Made by a program: the position numbers and the translations under genes. Below, one piece after another: positions 33,111-41,411 of a stretch of 64,000 bases of DNA. The stretch is from Streptomyces sp. NBC_00190. GTDB taxonomy: Bacteria; Actinomycetota; Actinomycetes; Streptomycetales; Streptomycetaceae. The stretch's first letter is position 1. The number at the start of each line of letters is the position of its first letter. The notes beneath the pieces are model-generated. The model was given only the letters and a program-made list of their open reading frames with translations, searched no databases and was not told the origin of the DNA. The stretch spans positions 3,596,001 through 3,660,000 of the forward strand of contig NZ_CP108131.1 of assembly GCF_036203305.1 (NCBI RefSeq). The letters run 5' to 3'.

Positions 33111-34340
33111 ATGCCTGGACTCACACCCGGACCCCTTTCCGGACCCGCATCCGGACCCGCCCCCGGTCGTGCGCCCCGCCCCCGCCGCAGGGTCGCGGTG
33201 GTCGGCGTCGCGATCTCGGACTGCGGCCGGGTGGACGGGCCCACCCCGTACGCCCTGCACGCGCAGGCCGCCCGCCGCGCCCTGGCCGACTCCGGCCTGG
33301 ACCGCTCGGTCATCGACGGCTTCGCCTCCGCCGGCCTCGGCACGCTCGCGCCGGTCGAGGTGGCCGAGTACCTGGGCCTGCGCCCCACCTGGGTCGACTC
33401 CACCTCGGTGGGCGGCTCCACCTGGGAGGTCATGGCCGCCCACGCGGCGGACGCGATCGCCGCAGGGCACGCGGGCGCGGTCCTGCTGGTCTACGGATCC
33501 ACGGCCCGCGCGGACATCAAGGCCCGGCGGCGGACCTCGAACCTCTCCTTCGGGGCGCGCGGACCACTGCAGTTCGAGGTCCCGTACGGCCACACGCTGG
33601 TCTCCAAGTACGCGATGGCCGCCCGCCGCCACATGCACGAGTACGGGACGACGCTGGAACAGCTCGCCTCGGTGGCCGTGCAGGCCCGCGCGAACGCGGC
33701 CACGAACCCCGACGCGATGTTCCGCGACCCGATCACGGTGGACGATGTCCTGTCCGGCGAGATGATCGCGGACCCGTTCACGAAACTGCACTGCTGCATC
33801 CGCTCGGACGGCGGCTGCGCGGTGCTGCTGGCGGCGGAGGACTACGTACCGGACACGGCGAAGGCACCGGTCTGGATCCTGGGGACGGGGACCTCGGTCT
33901 CCCACACCACGATGTCGGAGTGGGAGGACTTCACGGTGTCCCCGGCGGCGGTCTCGGGCCGGACCGCCTTCGAGCGGGCGGGCCTGACCCCGGCGGACGT
34001 GGATGTGGCCGAGATCTACGACGCCTTCACGTACATGACCCTGGTGACCCTGGAGGACCTCGGCTTCTGCGCGAAGGGCGAGGGCGGGGCCTTCGTGGAG
34101 AAGGGCCGCCTGCTGCGCGAGGGGGAGCTCCCGGTCAACACGGACGGCGGCGGCCTCTCGGCCTGCCACCCGGGCATGCGGGGCCTGTTCCTGCTGGTCG
34201 AGGCCGTCCGCCAGCTCCGCGGCGAGGCCGGCCCGGGCCAGGTCACCAAACCCGGCAACCGCCTCCCGGAGGTGGCCCTGGCCTCGGGCACGGGCGGCTG
34301 GTTCTGCTCGTCGGGGACGGTGCTCCTGGGACGGGGGTGA
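33111..34340 (+). CDS. Thiolase-like / lipid-transfer protein, second paralogue, lacking the active-site Cys
   Basis: 409 aa from the third in-frame ATG; ATGs at 33087 (inside the operator) and 33096 are also possible and none has a good ribosome site. A Pro/Gly/Arg-rich leader precedes RRVAVVGVAISDCG. Family pieces: STSVGGSTWEVMAAHAADAI, VDVAEIYDAFTYMTLVTLED, LGFCAKGEGGAFVEKG and LPVNTDGGGLSACHPGM. At the position where the 22948 paralogue has Cys (GGGGSCATVG) this protein has Thr (GGSTWE), so Claisen thiolysis through Cys is unlikely and an aldolase-like role, as for Ltp2, is more plausible. No DUF35 gene is adjacent; the DUF35 at 38547 may be its partner. Confidence 0.82.
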   Translation: MPGLTPGPLSGPASGPAPGRAPRPRRRVAVVGVAISDCGRVDGPTPYALHAQAARRALADSGLDRSVIDGFASAGLGTLAPVEVAEYLGLRPTWVDSTSVGGSTWEVMAAHAADAIAAGHAGAVLLVYGSTARADIKARRRTSNLSFGARGPLQFEVPYGHTLVSKYAMAARRHMHEYGTTLEQLASVAVQARANAATNPDAMFRDPITVDDVLSGEMIADPFTKLHCCIRSDGGCAVLLAAEDYVPDTAKAPVWILGTGTSVSHTTMSEWEDFTVSPAAVSGRTAFERAGLTPADVDVAEIYDAFTYMTLVTLEDLGFCAKGEGGAFVEKGRLLREGELPVNTDGGGLSACHPGMRGLFLLVEAVRQLRGEAGPGQVTKPGNRLPEVALASGTGGWFCSSGTVLLGRG

Positions 34341-34432
34341 GGGGGCGGCCCTGCCGCAATCCTCGCCGTCGGCACCGGCCTGGGCGGCGAGGTCGGTGTG
34401 CCCAGAGGCGACCTCGAATACCCTGGCCGGCA

Positions 34433-34467
34433 GAAGGCCCCCGCCGCTTCGATCGGCAGGGGCCTTC
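34433..34467. terminator. Bidirectional terminator hairpin
   Basis: 14-bp arms GAAGGCCCCCGCCG / CGGCAGGGGCCTTC with one mismatch, loop CTTCGAT, between convergent genes. Confidence 0.7.
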
Positions 34468-34482
34468 GTCATGCGGCGGACA

Positions 34483-34785
34483 TCAGTCGTCGGCGCTGGT
34501 GTCGTCCGAAACCACCGAGACGATGGCGTCGGCCGGCGGACGGGGATCGGGCACGAACACGTACGTCACGGACAGTGCAGGCATCGTTGCTCGCTGCTCG
34601 ATCCGAGTCGTCCACACCTGGACACCGCCGGGCCTGACCTGCACCAGGCGCCCCAGGCGCGGTGTCGCCGAAAGCTCCGTCTGCAGCTCTTCGACTGCGG
34701 TCGAGACCTCGTCCCCCAGTTCGGCGACACGCTTGGCGGCGGCGTGGGTGATTTCCACGACCACCGGCTCCCCCTGATTGCTCAA
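34483..34785 (-). CDS. Small unidentified protein, downstream member of an overlapping pair
   Basis: 100 aa, TTG start inside a TTGA overlap with the upstream gene's stop. N-terminal helix (VEITHAAAKRVAELGDEVST), then a strand-rich part (LGRLVQVRPGGVQVWTTRIE, LSVTYVFVPDP, DAIVSVVSDD). The helix-then-four-strand outline resembles the RelE/ParE toxin fold, but no catalytic residues can be assigned. With its 82-aa partner it might form a toxin-antitoxin-like pair; this is inference from size and overlap only. Confidence 0.5.
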   Translation of the reverse strand: MSNQGEPVVVEITHAAAKRVAELGDEVSTAVEELQTELSATPRLGRLVQVRPGGVQVWTTRIEQRATMPALSVTYVFVPDPRPPADAIVSVVSDDTSADD

Positions 34786-35030
34786 CGGCCCCTTTCCTCC
34801 TTCAGGGACTGCACAAGCGCGATCCCCTCGGCGAGGGCCTCCTCGAACCCCGGGTCGCAGCGCGTCAGTACGTGACCCCGGTAGGCGGCGATGATCTCGG
34901 ACACTTCACTCAGGTCGGTGTAGTCGACGCGCTCCAGAGTCGCGGCGAGTTCAGCCTCCATGCCTGCCAGATCGCCGGGGAACCCGAGACCGGCTGCGAG
35001 GGCTGCGCGGACCTCTCCGAGGGTGCGCAT
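34782..35030 (-). CDS. Small unidentified protein, upstream member of an overlapping pair
   Basis: 82 aa, almost wholly helical and acidic (MRTLGEVRAALAAGLGFPGD, SEVSEIIAAYRGHVLTRCD, EGIALVQSLKEERGR). No family recognised. The ATG has no strong ribosome site. Translationally coupled to the 100-aa gene by a 4-nt overlap. The 218-nt gap upstream (35031-35248) contains no other gene I can support. Confidence 0.45.
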   Translation of the reverse strand: MRTLGEVRAALAAGLGFPGDLAGMEAELAATLERVDYTDLSEVSEIIAAYRGHVLTRCDPGFEEALAEGIALVQSLKEERGR

Positions 35031-35248
35031 GGGCGGCGGGGCGGGTGGGGCAATGGGGGAAAACTGGGTGGGTCGTCATAGACGCAGGCACCAATCGGTC
35101 TGGGGCAAGGACAGGGCCCTGACCCGGTGTGCAACGACGCTACTCCTCAGCCCCAGGTGATGGTGCGGCTCATTTCGAGTTTGGCGAGGCACCGCTTCAC
35201 CTACGCACGGTCGGCCGTCGGCTGGGCCCGTGGTGTTCCATAGGCGGC

Positions 35249-35923
35249 ATGACCCGTGAGATCGGCACCGACGAGTTCCGCGAGACCCTGCACTCCCTGC
35301 GGGTGTGGGACGGCCCGCTTCCCGGATTCGATGCCGGACAGGCGCCCGAGGAGCCGTTGGCGCTGTTCCGGGAGTGGTTCACGCACGCCGCGCGGGCGGG
35401 GCAGGCCGAGCCGCACACCATGAGCCTGGCGACCGTGGACGGCGAGGGGCGGCCCGACGTGCGCACGCTGATGCTGCACGACGCCGACACGCGGGGCTGG
35501 CACTTCGCCTCGCACGCCACCAGCGCCAAGGGCAGGCAGCTGGCCGGGCAGCCGGAGGCCGCGCTCGGGTTCTACTGGCCGGCCGTGGCCCGGCAGGTAC
35601 GTATCCGGGGGCGGGTGACCGCCTGCGGGCCCGAGGAGAGCCGGGCCGACCTGGCCGTGCGCTCGCGCGGGGCGCTGGCCGCCGCGCTCACGGGCCGCCA
35701 GAGCGAGGTCCTCGGCTCCGCCGAGGAGCTGACGCGGGCTTCGACGGCCGCCTGGGAGCGGGCCGGGGCCGAGCCGGACGCCCCGGCCCCGACGTGGACG
35801 CGGTACGTGCTCGACCCGGTGGAGGTCGAGTTCTTCCAGGGCGACGCCGCCCGCCGCCACGTCCGGCTGCGCTACCGCCGCGCCGCCGACGGCTCCTGGG
35901 TCCGCGAACTGCTCTGGCCGTAG
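35249..35923 (+). CDS. Pyridoxamine 5'-phosphate oxidase family protein (PdxH-like)
   Basis: 224 aa. FMN-dependent oxidation of pyridoxamine/pyridoxine phosphate to PLP is the family role. Visible blocks: PHTMSLATVDGEGRPDVRTL with MLHDADTRGWHFASHATSAK (FMN phosphate binding), LGFYWPAVARQVRIRGRV, and the C-terminal dimer/PLP segment VEVEFFQGD followed by RRHVRLRYRR. The canonical C-terminal RL-P ending is replaced by VRELLWP, so it could be a divergent flavin-binding paralogue. Single gene; an ABC transporter operon starts 23 nt later and may share the transcript. Confidence 0.75.
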   Translation: MTREIGTDEFRETLHSLRVWDGPLPGFDAGQAPEEPLALFREWFTHAARAGQAEPHTMSLATVDGEGRPDVRTLMLHDADTRGWHFASHATSAKGRQLAGQPEAALGFYWPAVARQVRIRGRVTACGPEESRADLAVRSRGALAAALTGRQSEVLGSAEELTRASTAAWERAGAEPDAPAPTWTRYVLDPVEVEFFQGDAARRHVRLRYRRAADGSWVRELLWP

Positions 35924-35946
35924 GACCTGCGAAGTAATCTCAGACG

Positions 35947-36675
35947 ATGAGCGTCCTTTCCTGTCACGAAGTGACCAAGAGCTTCCGGAAGCACTCCGTG
36001 CTGGCAGGGGTTCATCTCAGCCTGGAGGCCGGCGAGATCGTCGGCCTCCTCGGGCTCAACGGCGCGGGCAAGACCACCCTGATGCGGGTGATCACCGGGC
36101 TGTCCACCCCCGATTCCGGTGAGGTGCGGCTGTTCGGGGAGGCCTTGCCGATGCGGCCGCGGCAGCTCGACCGGCTCGGAGCCGCGCTCGACGCGCCCGC
36201 CTTCCACCGGTGGTCCACCGGACGCGCCATGCTGCGCACCCTGCTCGACACCGCCGGGCTGCCCGACGGCGGGCGCATCGCCCGCACGCTCGACCGCGTC
36301 GGGCTCAGCGGCGCCGCCGACCGGCGGCTCGGGACGTACTCGCAGGGCATGCGGCAGCGGCTGGCCATCGCCGCGGCGCTGCTCAAGCAGCCCGATCTGC
36401 TGATCCTCGACGAGCCCACCAACGGGCTCGACCCCGAGGGACTGCGCATGGTGCGGCGGATCGTGGCCGAGGAAGCCGCCCGCGGAGCCGCCGTCCTCGT
36501 CTCCAGCCACCAGCTCGACGAGATCCAGCGCATCTGCCACCGCGTGATCATGCTCGCCCAGGGACATATCGTCGCCGCCGGCACCCTCGGCGCACTCGGC
36601 TACGACCCCGAGAGCGGTCCGGCCGCCTTCGAAGACTGGTTCTTCGGGCTCGTCGGAGACGGCGGCCGCCGGTGA
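35947..36675 (+). CDS. ABC transporter ATP-binding protein
   Basis: 242-aa ATPase of the drug/bacteriocin export (CcmA/BcrA-like) group: Walker A GLNGAGKTT, signature YSQGMRQRLAIAAALLKQPD, Walker B LLILDEPTNGLD, H-loop SSHQLDE. Its stop overlaps the GTG of the first permease gene (GTGA), so ATPase and two permeases form one exporter unit. Substrate unknown. Confidence 0.93.
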   Translation: MSVLSCHEVTKSFRKHSVLAGVHLSLEAGEIVGLLGLNGAGKTTLMRVITGLSTPDSGEVRLFGEALPMRPRQLDRLGAALDAPAFHRWSTGRAMLRTLLDTAGLPDGGRIARTLDRVGLSGAADRRLGTYSQGMRQRLAIAAALLKQPDLLILDEPTNGLDPEGLRMVRRIVAEEAARGAAVLVSSHQLDEIQRICHRVIMLAQGHIVAAGTLGALGYDPESGPAAFEDWFFGLVGDGGRR

Positions 36676-37625
36676 ACCGCCTCGTCCGGGCCGAGACCCG
36701 GCGGCTGCTGCGGCACCCGCTGGCCCTCACCCTCGCCGCGCTGTTCGTCTTCGGCTCCCTCTACTGCGCCTGGGTGAGCCAGAACATGGCCTCGTACAAC
36801 ATCCAACAGGTGCAGTCCAACCTCGACTTCCTCCCCGCCTCGTGCGAGTCCAAGCAGAACACCCCGGAGCAGAAGGCCAAGTGCCTCGCCGAAGTGCCCC
36901 TGCAGGCCGTCGGGCTGGAGCGGATCCAGGACCGGTTCGTCGCGGAAGGGGTGCGTGCCGCGCAGGCCCAGCATCCCGCGGGTGCCCTGCTGTGGACCGT
37001 ACGGCTGATGACGTCCGTCCCGGGGCTCGCGCTCCTCGTCATGCTGGCGGCCTTCTCCGTCGCGGGCGAGTGGACCCGGGGCAGCATCGTGCCGCTGCTC
37101 CTCTACGAGTCCCGCCTCAGCCGGCTCCTCGCCGCCAAGGCCCTGGCCGTCTGGGTGTGGAGCCTCGCGCTGCTGTGCGCGTCCGCCGCCGTGACGGCCG
37201 CGTTCGGCCTGCTGTACGGCCGTGGCGCCTATCCGCTGCCTTCGCCCGGCGCCCTCGGCACCGTCCTCGCCGACACCGCACTCGGCGTACTGGCCGGGGC
37301 TGCCGTGCTGGCCGGGGCCGCAGCCGTCGCGGTCGCCCTCGGCGCACTGCTGCGCCAGCCGATGCGCACCTTCCTCGCCGGGATGCTGGTGCTCGTCCTC
37401 GTGGTCCGCACCTCCGCCGCCCCGGGGCTGGGCGCCTGGCTCCCCGGCGGGGCGCTGGCCGACCTCGTCGGCTTCGGCGCGGTCGACGGGGTCTGGGACC
37501 ACTTCTGGATCTCGACCGACCCCTCCACCGTCCCCGTCCTGCTCCGCGTCCTGCCGACCCTGGTCCTCATCGGCCTGCTCTGGCTCGGGCTGGACCGCCT
37601 CAACCGGACCCGGGACCGCGCCTGA
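36672..37625 (+). CDS. ABC transporter permease 1
   Basis: 317 aa with about six membrane segments (HPLALTLAALFVFGSLYCAW, LALLVMLAAFSVAGEW, VWVWSLALLCASAAVTAAFG, VLAGAAVLAGAAAVAVALGA, FLAGMLVLVLVV, VLIGLLWLGL) and an extracellular loop of about 100 residues after the first, containing two Cys. ABC-2 type arrangement. Coupled at both ends by overlaps (GTGA with the ATPase gene, TGATG with permease 2). Confidence 0.87.
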   Translation: MNRLVRAETRRLLRHPLALTLAALFVFGSLYCAWVSQNMASYNIQQVQSNLDFLPASCESKQNTPEQKAKCLAEVPLQAVGLERIQDRFVAEGVRAAQAQHPAGALLWTVRLMTSVPGLALLVMLAAFSVAGEWTRGSIVPLLLYESRLSRLLAAKALAVWVWSLALLCASAAVTAAFGLLYGRGAYPLPSPGALGTVLADTALGVLAGAAVLAGAAAVAVALGALLRQPMRTFLAGMLVLVLVVRTSAAPGLGAWLPGGALADLVGFGAVDGVWDHFWISTDPSTVPVLLRVLPTLVLIGLLWLGLDRLNRTRDRA

Positions 37626-38524
37626 TGGCCGGTACCCGGCGGCGGCCGGTACGCGGGGAAGGGGCCGCCTGGGCCGGCGAGCTGCGGGCCCTGTGGACCG
37701 TTCCCGTGTGGGGCGTGACCGCGGCCGTGGTGCTGCTGGCCCTGGCGCTCGTCGGCCGGCTCTGGATCTCGGGCGCCCCGTACGGGGTGCTCGACCCCTC
37801 GGTGTCGGCACTCACCTCGCTCCCGTCCGCACTGCGGGCGGCGGCCTGGCAGTTCGCGACCCTGCTGGGGCTCGTCCTCACGGCGGTGGTCGTCGCGACG
37901 GGACTCGGCCAGACCCTGGAGGGCGGCACCTGGAGCGCCCTGCGCCTGTTCGAGAACCGCGTCGGGGTGCTGTGGGCGCGCAAGGCGGGCGCCGCACTCG
38001 TCCTGTCGCTCGCCGGTCAGATCGTCACCGGCGTGCTGCTGTGGCTGGCCACGTCGGCGCTCGCGCGGCTGTGGCCGGTGCGGCCCCCCGCGGTGCCCCC
38101 GGGGTTCGGCGGCGGGGCCGTCCACACTCCCCTTCCCCTGCCCGTCGAGTCCGCGACCTGGGGCCAGGCGATCGGCGCCATCGCCGCCGCCCTCCTGGTC
38201 CAGGTCCTCTTCGTCTCCCTCGCCGGGCTCGCAGCGGCCCTGCTGCGCAGCGTCATCGGGACCCTGGCGCTCGGGGTCGGGCCCCTGCTGGTGACCGCGC
38301 CGCTCGTATTGCTTCCGGCGGCGCCGTTCCTGCCTCACCGCTGGATCGCCGATCTGCTGAACCTGCCCTCCGAGGCCCAGTACCAGCTGTACCTCTGGAA
38401 TCAGGCCCCGCCCGATCCGTCACCCCTGACCGGGGGCCTCGCCCTCGCCGCGGTCGCGGCCCTGGCCGCCGTGGCCGCCTGGGCGGCGCTGCGGGGCGAG
38501 CGGGCGCTACGGCCCGTCGACTGA
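37625..38524 (+). CDS. ABC transporter permease 2
   Basis: 299 aa, about six membrane segments (VWGVTAAVVLLALALVGRLW, FATLLGLVLTAVVVATGLG, AALVLSLAGQIVTGVLLWLA, AALLVQVLFVSLAGLAAALL, LGVGPLLVTAPLVLLPAAPF and a C-terminal Ala-rich helix). Pairs with permease 1 to form the membrane part of the exporter. Start overlaps the previous stop as TGATG. Confidence 0.87.
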   Translation: MAGTRRRPVRGEGAAWAGELRALWTVPVWGVTAAVVLLALALVGRLWISGAPYGVLDPSVSALTSLPSALRAAAWQFATLLGLVLTAVVVATGLGQTLEGGTWSALRLFENRVGVLWARKAGAALVLSLAGQIVTGVLLWLATSALARLWPVRPPAVPPGFGGGAVHTPLPLPVESATWGQAIGAIAAALLVQVLFVSLAGLAAALLRSVIGTLALGVGPLLVTAPLVLLPAAPFLPHRWIADLLNLPSEAQYQLYLWNQAPPDPSPLTGGLALAAVAALAAVAAWAALRGERALRPVD

Positions 38525-38546
38525 CCCCGCCGACTGGCCCCCGGGG

Positions 38547-38975
38547 TCAGTCCGCCGGACGGAACACCGCCACCCACACCCCGTCCGCCGCCTCGCGGAA
38601 GGTGACCGTGAGCGGCATGCCGACGCGCAGGTCCGCCGCCTCGCAGCCGACGACCTCCGTCATCATCCGCGGACCCTCGGCCAGGTCGACGACCGCCGCC
38701 GTGTACGGCACGCGCGTGCCGAACGGCGGGAGGTCGTTGCGGTGGATCACCGACCAGGTGTAGAGGGTCGCGCGGCCGCTCGCCGCCTCCCACGCCACCC
38801 GGTCCTCACCCGCCCAGCAGAACGGGCAGAACTCCCGCGGGTAGTGGTGCGTACGCCCGCACTGCGCGCAGCGGCGCAGCAGGAGCCGGCCGTCGGCCGC
38901 CGCGTCCCAGTAGGGGCGGGTGAAGTCGTCCGCCTCGGGGAGGTCGTACCGTACGGCGCTCAGGGGTGCGTTCAC
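38547..38975 (-). CDS. Zn-ribbon OB-fold protein (DUF35), second paralogue
   Basis: 142 aa. N-terminal helix (DFTRPYWDAAADGRLLLRRC), zinc ribbon with CAQCG and CPFC, OB-fold (LYTWSVIHRNDLPPFGTRVP, YTAAVVDLAEGPRMMTEVVG). Same family as 24111-24560, i.e. partner of thiolase/Ltp proteins. The GTG start shares a GTGA overlap with the DoxX-like gene upstream. No Ltp gene is adjacent, but the Cys-less one at 33111 has no adjacent DUF35 and carries the same operator. Confidence 0.85.
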   Translation of the reverse strand: MNAPLSAVRYDLPEADDFTRPYWDAAADGRLLLRRCAQCGRTHHYPREFCPFCWAGEDRVAWEAASGRATLYTWSVIHRNDLPPFGTRVPYTAAVVDLAEGPRMMTEVVGCEAADLRVGMPLTVTFREAADGVWVAVFRPAD

Positions 38976-39424
38976 AGGAAAAGTCCGATCGCCGCGTCGA
39001 GGGACCAGGTCTGCCAGGCCATCGCGAAGAGCGCGACGAGCGAGATGAGCGCCATCATGGCGTTCTGGCCCTGCTCGGCCCAGTCGTGGATCATCAGGAC
39101 GAGGTAGAGCAGGTTCAGCAGCAGCCCTCCGACCAGCGCGACCGGGGTCAGGAAGCCGAACACCAGGCCCAGCCCGAGGGCGAGTTCCGCGTAGACGACG
39201 ATGTAGGCCATCACCTTCGGCCGCGGCCCCACGACCAGCTCGAAGCCGCCCCTGACGAAGGTCCAGCGGTGCTTGCCCGCGACGTCGGCGGCCCAGGCGA
39301 TGCCGGTGCCGCGTTCGAACCAGCCCTTCTTGTCCTTGTGCCGCCAGCTCTCCAGCCACCACAGGCCGAGGCCTATCCGGAGCACGGCGAGCCACTCTGC
39401 CCCACTGAGCCAGATGGTCTGCAT
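38972..39424 (-). CDS. DoxX-family membrane protein
   Basis: 150 aa with four membrane segments (WLAVLRIGLGLWWLESW, VMAYIVVYAELALGLGLVFG, ALVGGLLLNLLYLVLMI, MMALISLVALFAMAWQTW). DoxX/DoxD-type proteins are small quinone-linked membrane subunits of unknown exact role. Operon with DUF35; a perfect CTGACG-N3-CGTCAG site lies 24 nt upstream of the ATG. A membrane redox partner for the flavin/F420 enzymes is possible but not shown. Confidence 0.78.
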   Translation of the reverse strand: MQTIWLSGAEWLAVLRIGLGLWWLESWRHKDKKGWFERGTGIAWAADVAGKHRWTFVRGGFELVVGPRPKVMAYIVVYAELALGLGLVFGFLTPVALVGGLLLNLLYLVLMIHDWAEQGQNAMMALISLVALFAMAWQTWSLDAAIGLFL

Positions 39425-39448
39425 CCCACCCTCACCCACCCAATCGAT

Positions 39449-39463
39449 CTGACGGTACGTCAG
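39449..39463. promoter_or_regulatory. Operator palindrome, perfect (site 8)
   Basis: CTGACG-GTA-CGTCAG, 24 nt upstream of the DoxX-like ATG and just after the stop of the next gene upstream. Confidence 0.8.
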
Positions 39464-39482
39464 TTCAGCGGATCGGAGGCGA

Positions 39483-39965
39483 TCACGCAAGGGCCCGGCC
39501 GGGGTCGGGCGCCGCGACATCACTGACCCAGACCGGGAAGGGCGGGAACTCCGGCTCGGCCGGTTCCCGTACCTCGTCGAGCTCCGACCAGGCGATGAGC
39601 CCGGGATCCCCGTCGGCGAGGAAGGCCTCCACGACGGGCCCGAGGTCGGTGACGGGCACGTAGGCACCCCCGAACGGCAGCTCGTCCGCGGCCACCGACC
39701 CGGTCGAGCAGCGCAGCTGGCCGGCCTGCTCGTCGTGCCAGACGTAGAACGTCGCCGGCCCCGCGAAGCCCCGTTCGAGAATGCGGCGCCGGATGGCTCC
39801 GGCCGTCCGCTCGAAGGCACCGGCCACGTCGGCGACCGACAGGGACCGCCGGTCCTCGTCCTGCGCGCTCAGCCACCAGGTGTTGGTGTCCCGCTCGGCC
39901 TGCCGGTCGGCCGGGTCCAGCACGAGGGGCTCGTCCGCTATTTCCGCGATGTACGTCAGAAGCAC
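39483..39965 (-). CDS. Unidentified protein
   Basis: 160 aa from a GTG ([20 protein letters not shown] ...). Mixed alpha/beta with a strand segment [19 protein letters not shown] and an acidic C-terminus ([20 protein letters not shown]). No family recognised. The start is uncertain; GTG at 39965 is the first that leaves a compact protein, and the divergent monooxygenase begins about 100 nt upstream. Confidence 0.6.
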   Translation of the reverse strand: MLLTYIAEIADEPLVLDPADRQAERDTNTWWLSAQDEDRRSLSVADVAGAFERTAGAIRRRILERGFAGPATFYVWHDEQAGQLRCSTGSVAADELPFGGAYVPVTDLGPVVEAFLADGDPGLIAWSELDEVREPAEPEFPPFPVWVSDVAAPDPGRALA

Positions 39966-40066
39966 CGCAGCAGTATCCCGGCGCGCCGGGGCCCGTGACC
40001 GATCCGCAATCGATTCCCTCCTCGTCCGAGACCCATCAACCCAGCGTGGCGATACGATCACACCTC

Positions 40067-41245
40067 ATGCCAGGAGTCCCCGCAGCACCCGACATGAGCA
40101 CCCAGCCCCGCCCCGTGTACGTCATAGGCGGCGGTCCCGGCGGTCTCGCCGCCGCCGCGGCGCTGCGCGCCCGCGGGGTCCGCGCGGTGGTCGTCGAGAA
40201 GTCCGACGAGGTCGGCGCCTCCTGGCGGCGCCACTACGACCGCCTCCACCTGCACACCACGCGACGGCTCTCGGCCCTGCCGGGCCTGGCCATGCCGCGC
40301 CGCTTCGGCCGCTGGGTCGCCCGCGAGAACGTGGTGCGGTACCTAGAGAAGTACGCCGAGTTCCACGGGCTGGAGATCGTCACCGGCGTCGAGGTGACCC
40401 GGATCGAGCGCGAGGCGGACGGCGGCTGGACCCTGCACGCGAGCGGCGGGCGGGTGCTCACCGCCGGGGCCGTGGTCGTCGCCACCGGCTTCAACCACAC
40501 GCCCGTGCTGCCCGACCGGCCGGGCCTGGACGGCTACACCGGACGGCTGCTGCACGCCGCCGACTACCGCAACCCCCAGCCCTACGCCGGCCAGGACGTG
40601 CTCGTCGTCGGCGTCGGCAACACCGGCGCCGAGATAGCCGTCGACCTCGCCGAGGGCGGGGCCGCCCGGGTGCGGCTCGCCGTGCGCACCGCGCCGCACA
40701 TCGTGCGCCGCTCCACCGCGGGCTGGCCGGCTCAGCGCACGGGGATCCTCGTACGCCGGCTGCCCGTGCGGCTCGTGGACCGGCTGTGCGTGCCCGTCGC
40801 CAAGGCCTCCGTCCCCGACCTGTCGGCGTACGGGCTCCCGCGCCCCGGCCCCGGCCTGTACAGCAGGGTCAAGGAGGGGGCGATCCCGGTCCAGGACGTC
40901 GGCCTGATCGAGGCGGTCCGCGCCGGGCGGGTCGAGCCGGTCGCGGCCGTCGAGGCCTTCGACGGCGCCGAGGTGGTCCTCGCGGACGGCTCGCGCATCA
41001 CCCCGGACGCGGTGGTCGCGGCGACCGGATACCGCCGCGCGCTGGAGGGCCTGGTGGGCCACCTGGACGGGGTGCTCGACGAGCACGGGCGGCCCCGTAC
41101 GCACGGCGCCGACACCCCGGCCCAGGCCCCCGGCCTGTACTTCACCGGCTTCACCAACCCGATCAGCGGGATGCTCCGGGAGCTGGCCCTGGACGCCGAG
41201 AAGATCGCCAAGGCCGTGCAGCGGCACCTGCGCAGAGCGGCCTGA
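40067..41245 (+). CDS. FAD/NAD(P)-binding flavin-containing monooxygenase
   Basis: 392 aa. Two Rossmann motifs: FAD site VYVIGGGPGGLAAAAALRAR and NADPH site VLVVGVGNTGAEIAVDLAEG; between them VVVATGFNHTPVLPD, similar to the FMO/YUCCA identifying segment; C-terminal ATGYR and GLYFTGFTNPISG. Typical reactions are N/S-oxygenation or Baeyer-Villiger oxidation. A TACGAT -10-like hexamer ends 8 nt before the ATG at 40067 and no ribosome site is present, so the mRNA may be leaderless; ATG 40094 is the alternative. No palindrome operator directly upstream. It precedes the acyl-CoA synthetase gene but is separated by 166 nt with two operators. Confidence 0.82.
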   Translation: MPGVPAAPDMSTQPRPVYVIGGGPGGLAAAAALRARGVRAVVVEKSDEVGASWRRHYDRLHLHTTRRLSALPGLAMPRRFGRWVARENVVRYLEKYAEFHGLEIVTGVEVTRIEREADGGWTLHASGGRVLTAGAVVVATGFNHTPVLPDRPGLDGYTGRLLHAADYRNPQPYAGQDVLVVGVGNTGAEIAVDLAEGGAARVRLAVRTAPHIVRRSTAGWPAQRTGILVRRLPVRLVDRLCVPVAKASVPDLSAYGLPRPGPGLYSRVKEGAIPVQDVGLIEAVRAGRVEPVAAVEAFDGAEVVLADGSRITPDAVVAATGYRRALEGLVGHLDGVLDEHGRPRTHGADTPAQAPGLYFTGFTNPISGMLRELALDAEKIAKAVQRHLRRAA

Positions 41246-41326
41246 ACGGCACTCTGGACCCGATCAGAGGAAATCTGCCACCGTTTTACACACCACCTCC
41301 ACCAGCTTTCCTGCGCAGCCCTGTTC

Positions 41327-41341
41327 CTGACGGCACGTCAG
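41327..41341. promoter_or_regulatory. Operator palindrome, perfect (site 9)
   Basis: CTGACG-GCA-CGTCAG upstream of the acyl-CoA synthetase gene; first of a tandem pair 24 bp apart start to start (just over two helical turns). Confidence 0.8.
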
Positions 41342-41350
41342 TTCAGTAAT

Positions 41351-41365
41351 CTGACTACGCGTCAG
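41351..41365. promoter_or_regulatory. Operator palindrome, one mismatch (site 10)
   Basis: CTGACT-ACG-CGTCAG, 46 nt before the ATG of the acyl-CoA synthetase gene; second of the tandem pair. Confidence 0.75.
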
Positions 41366-41411
41366 TTATTGAGGTTCCATCGAGGTTCATCGAGCAGGAG
41401 CGGGCGGAACG

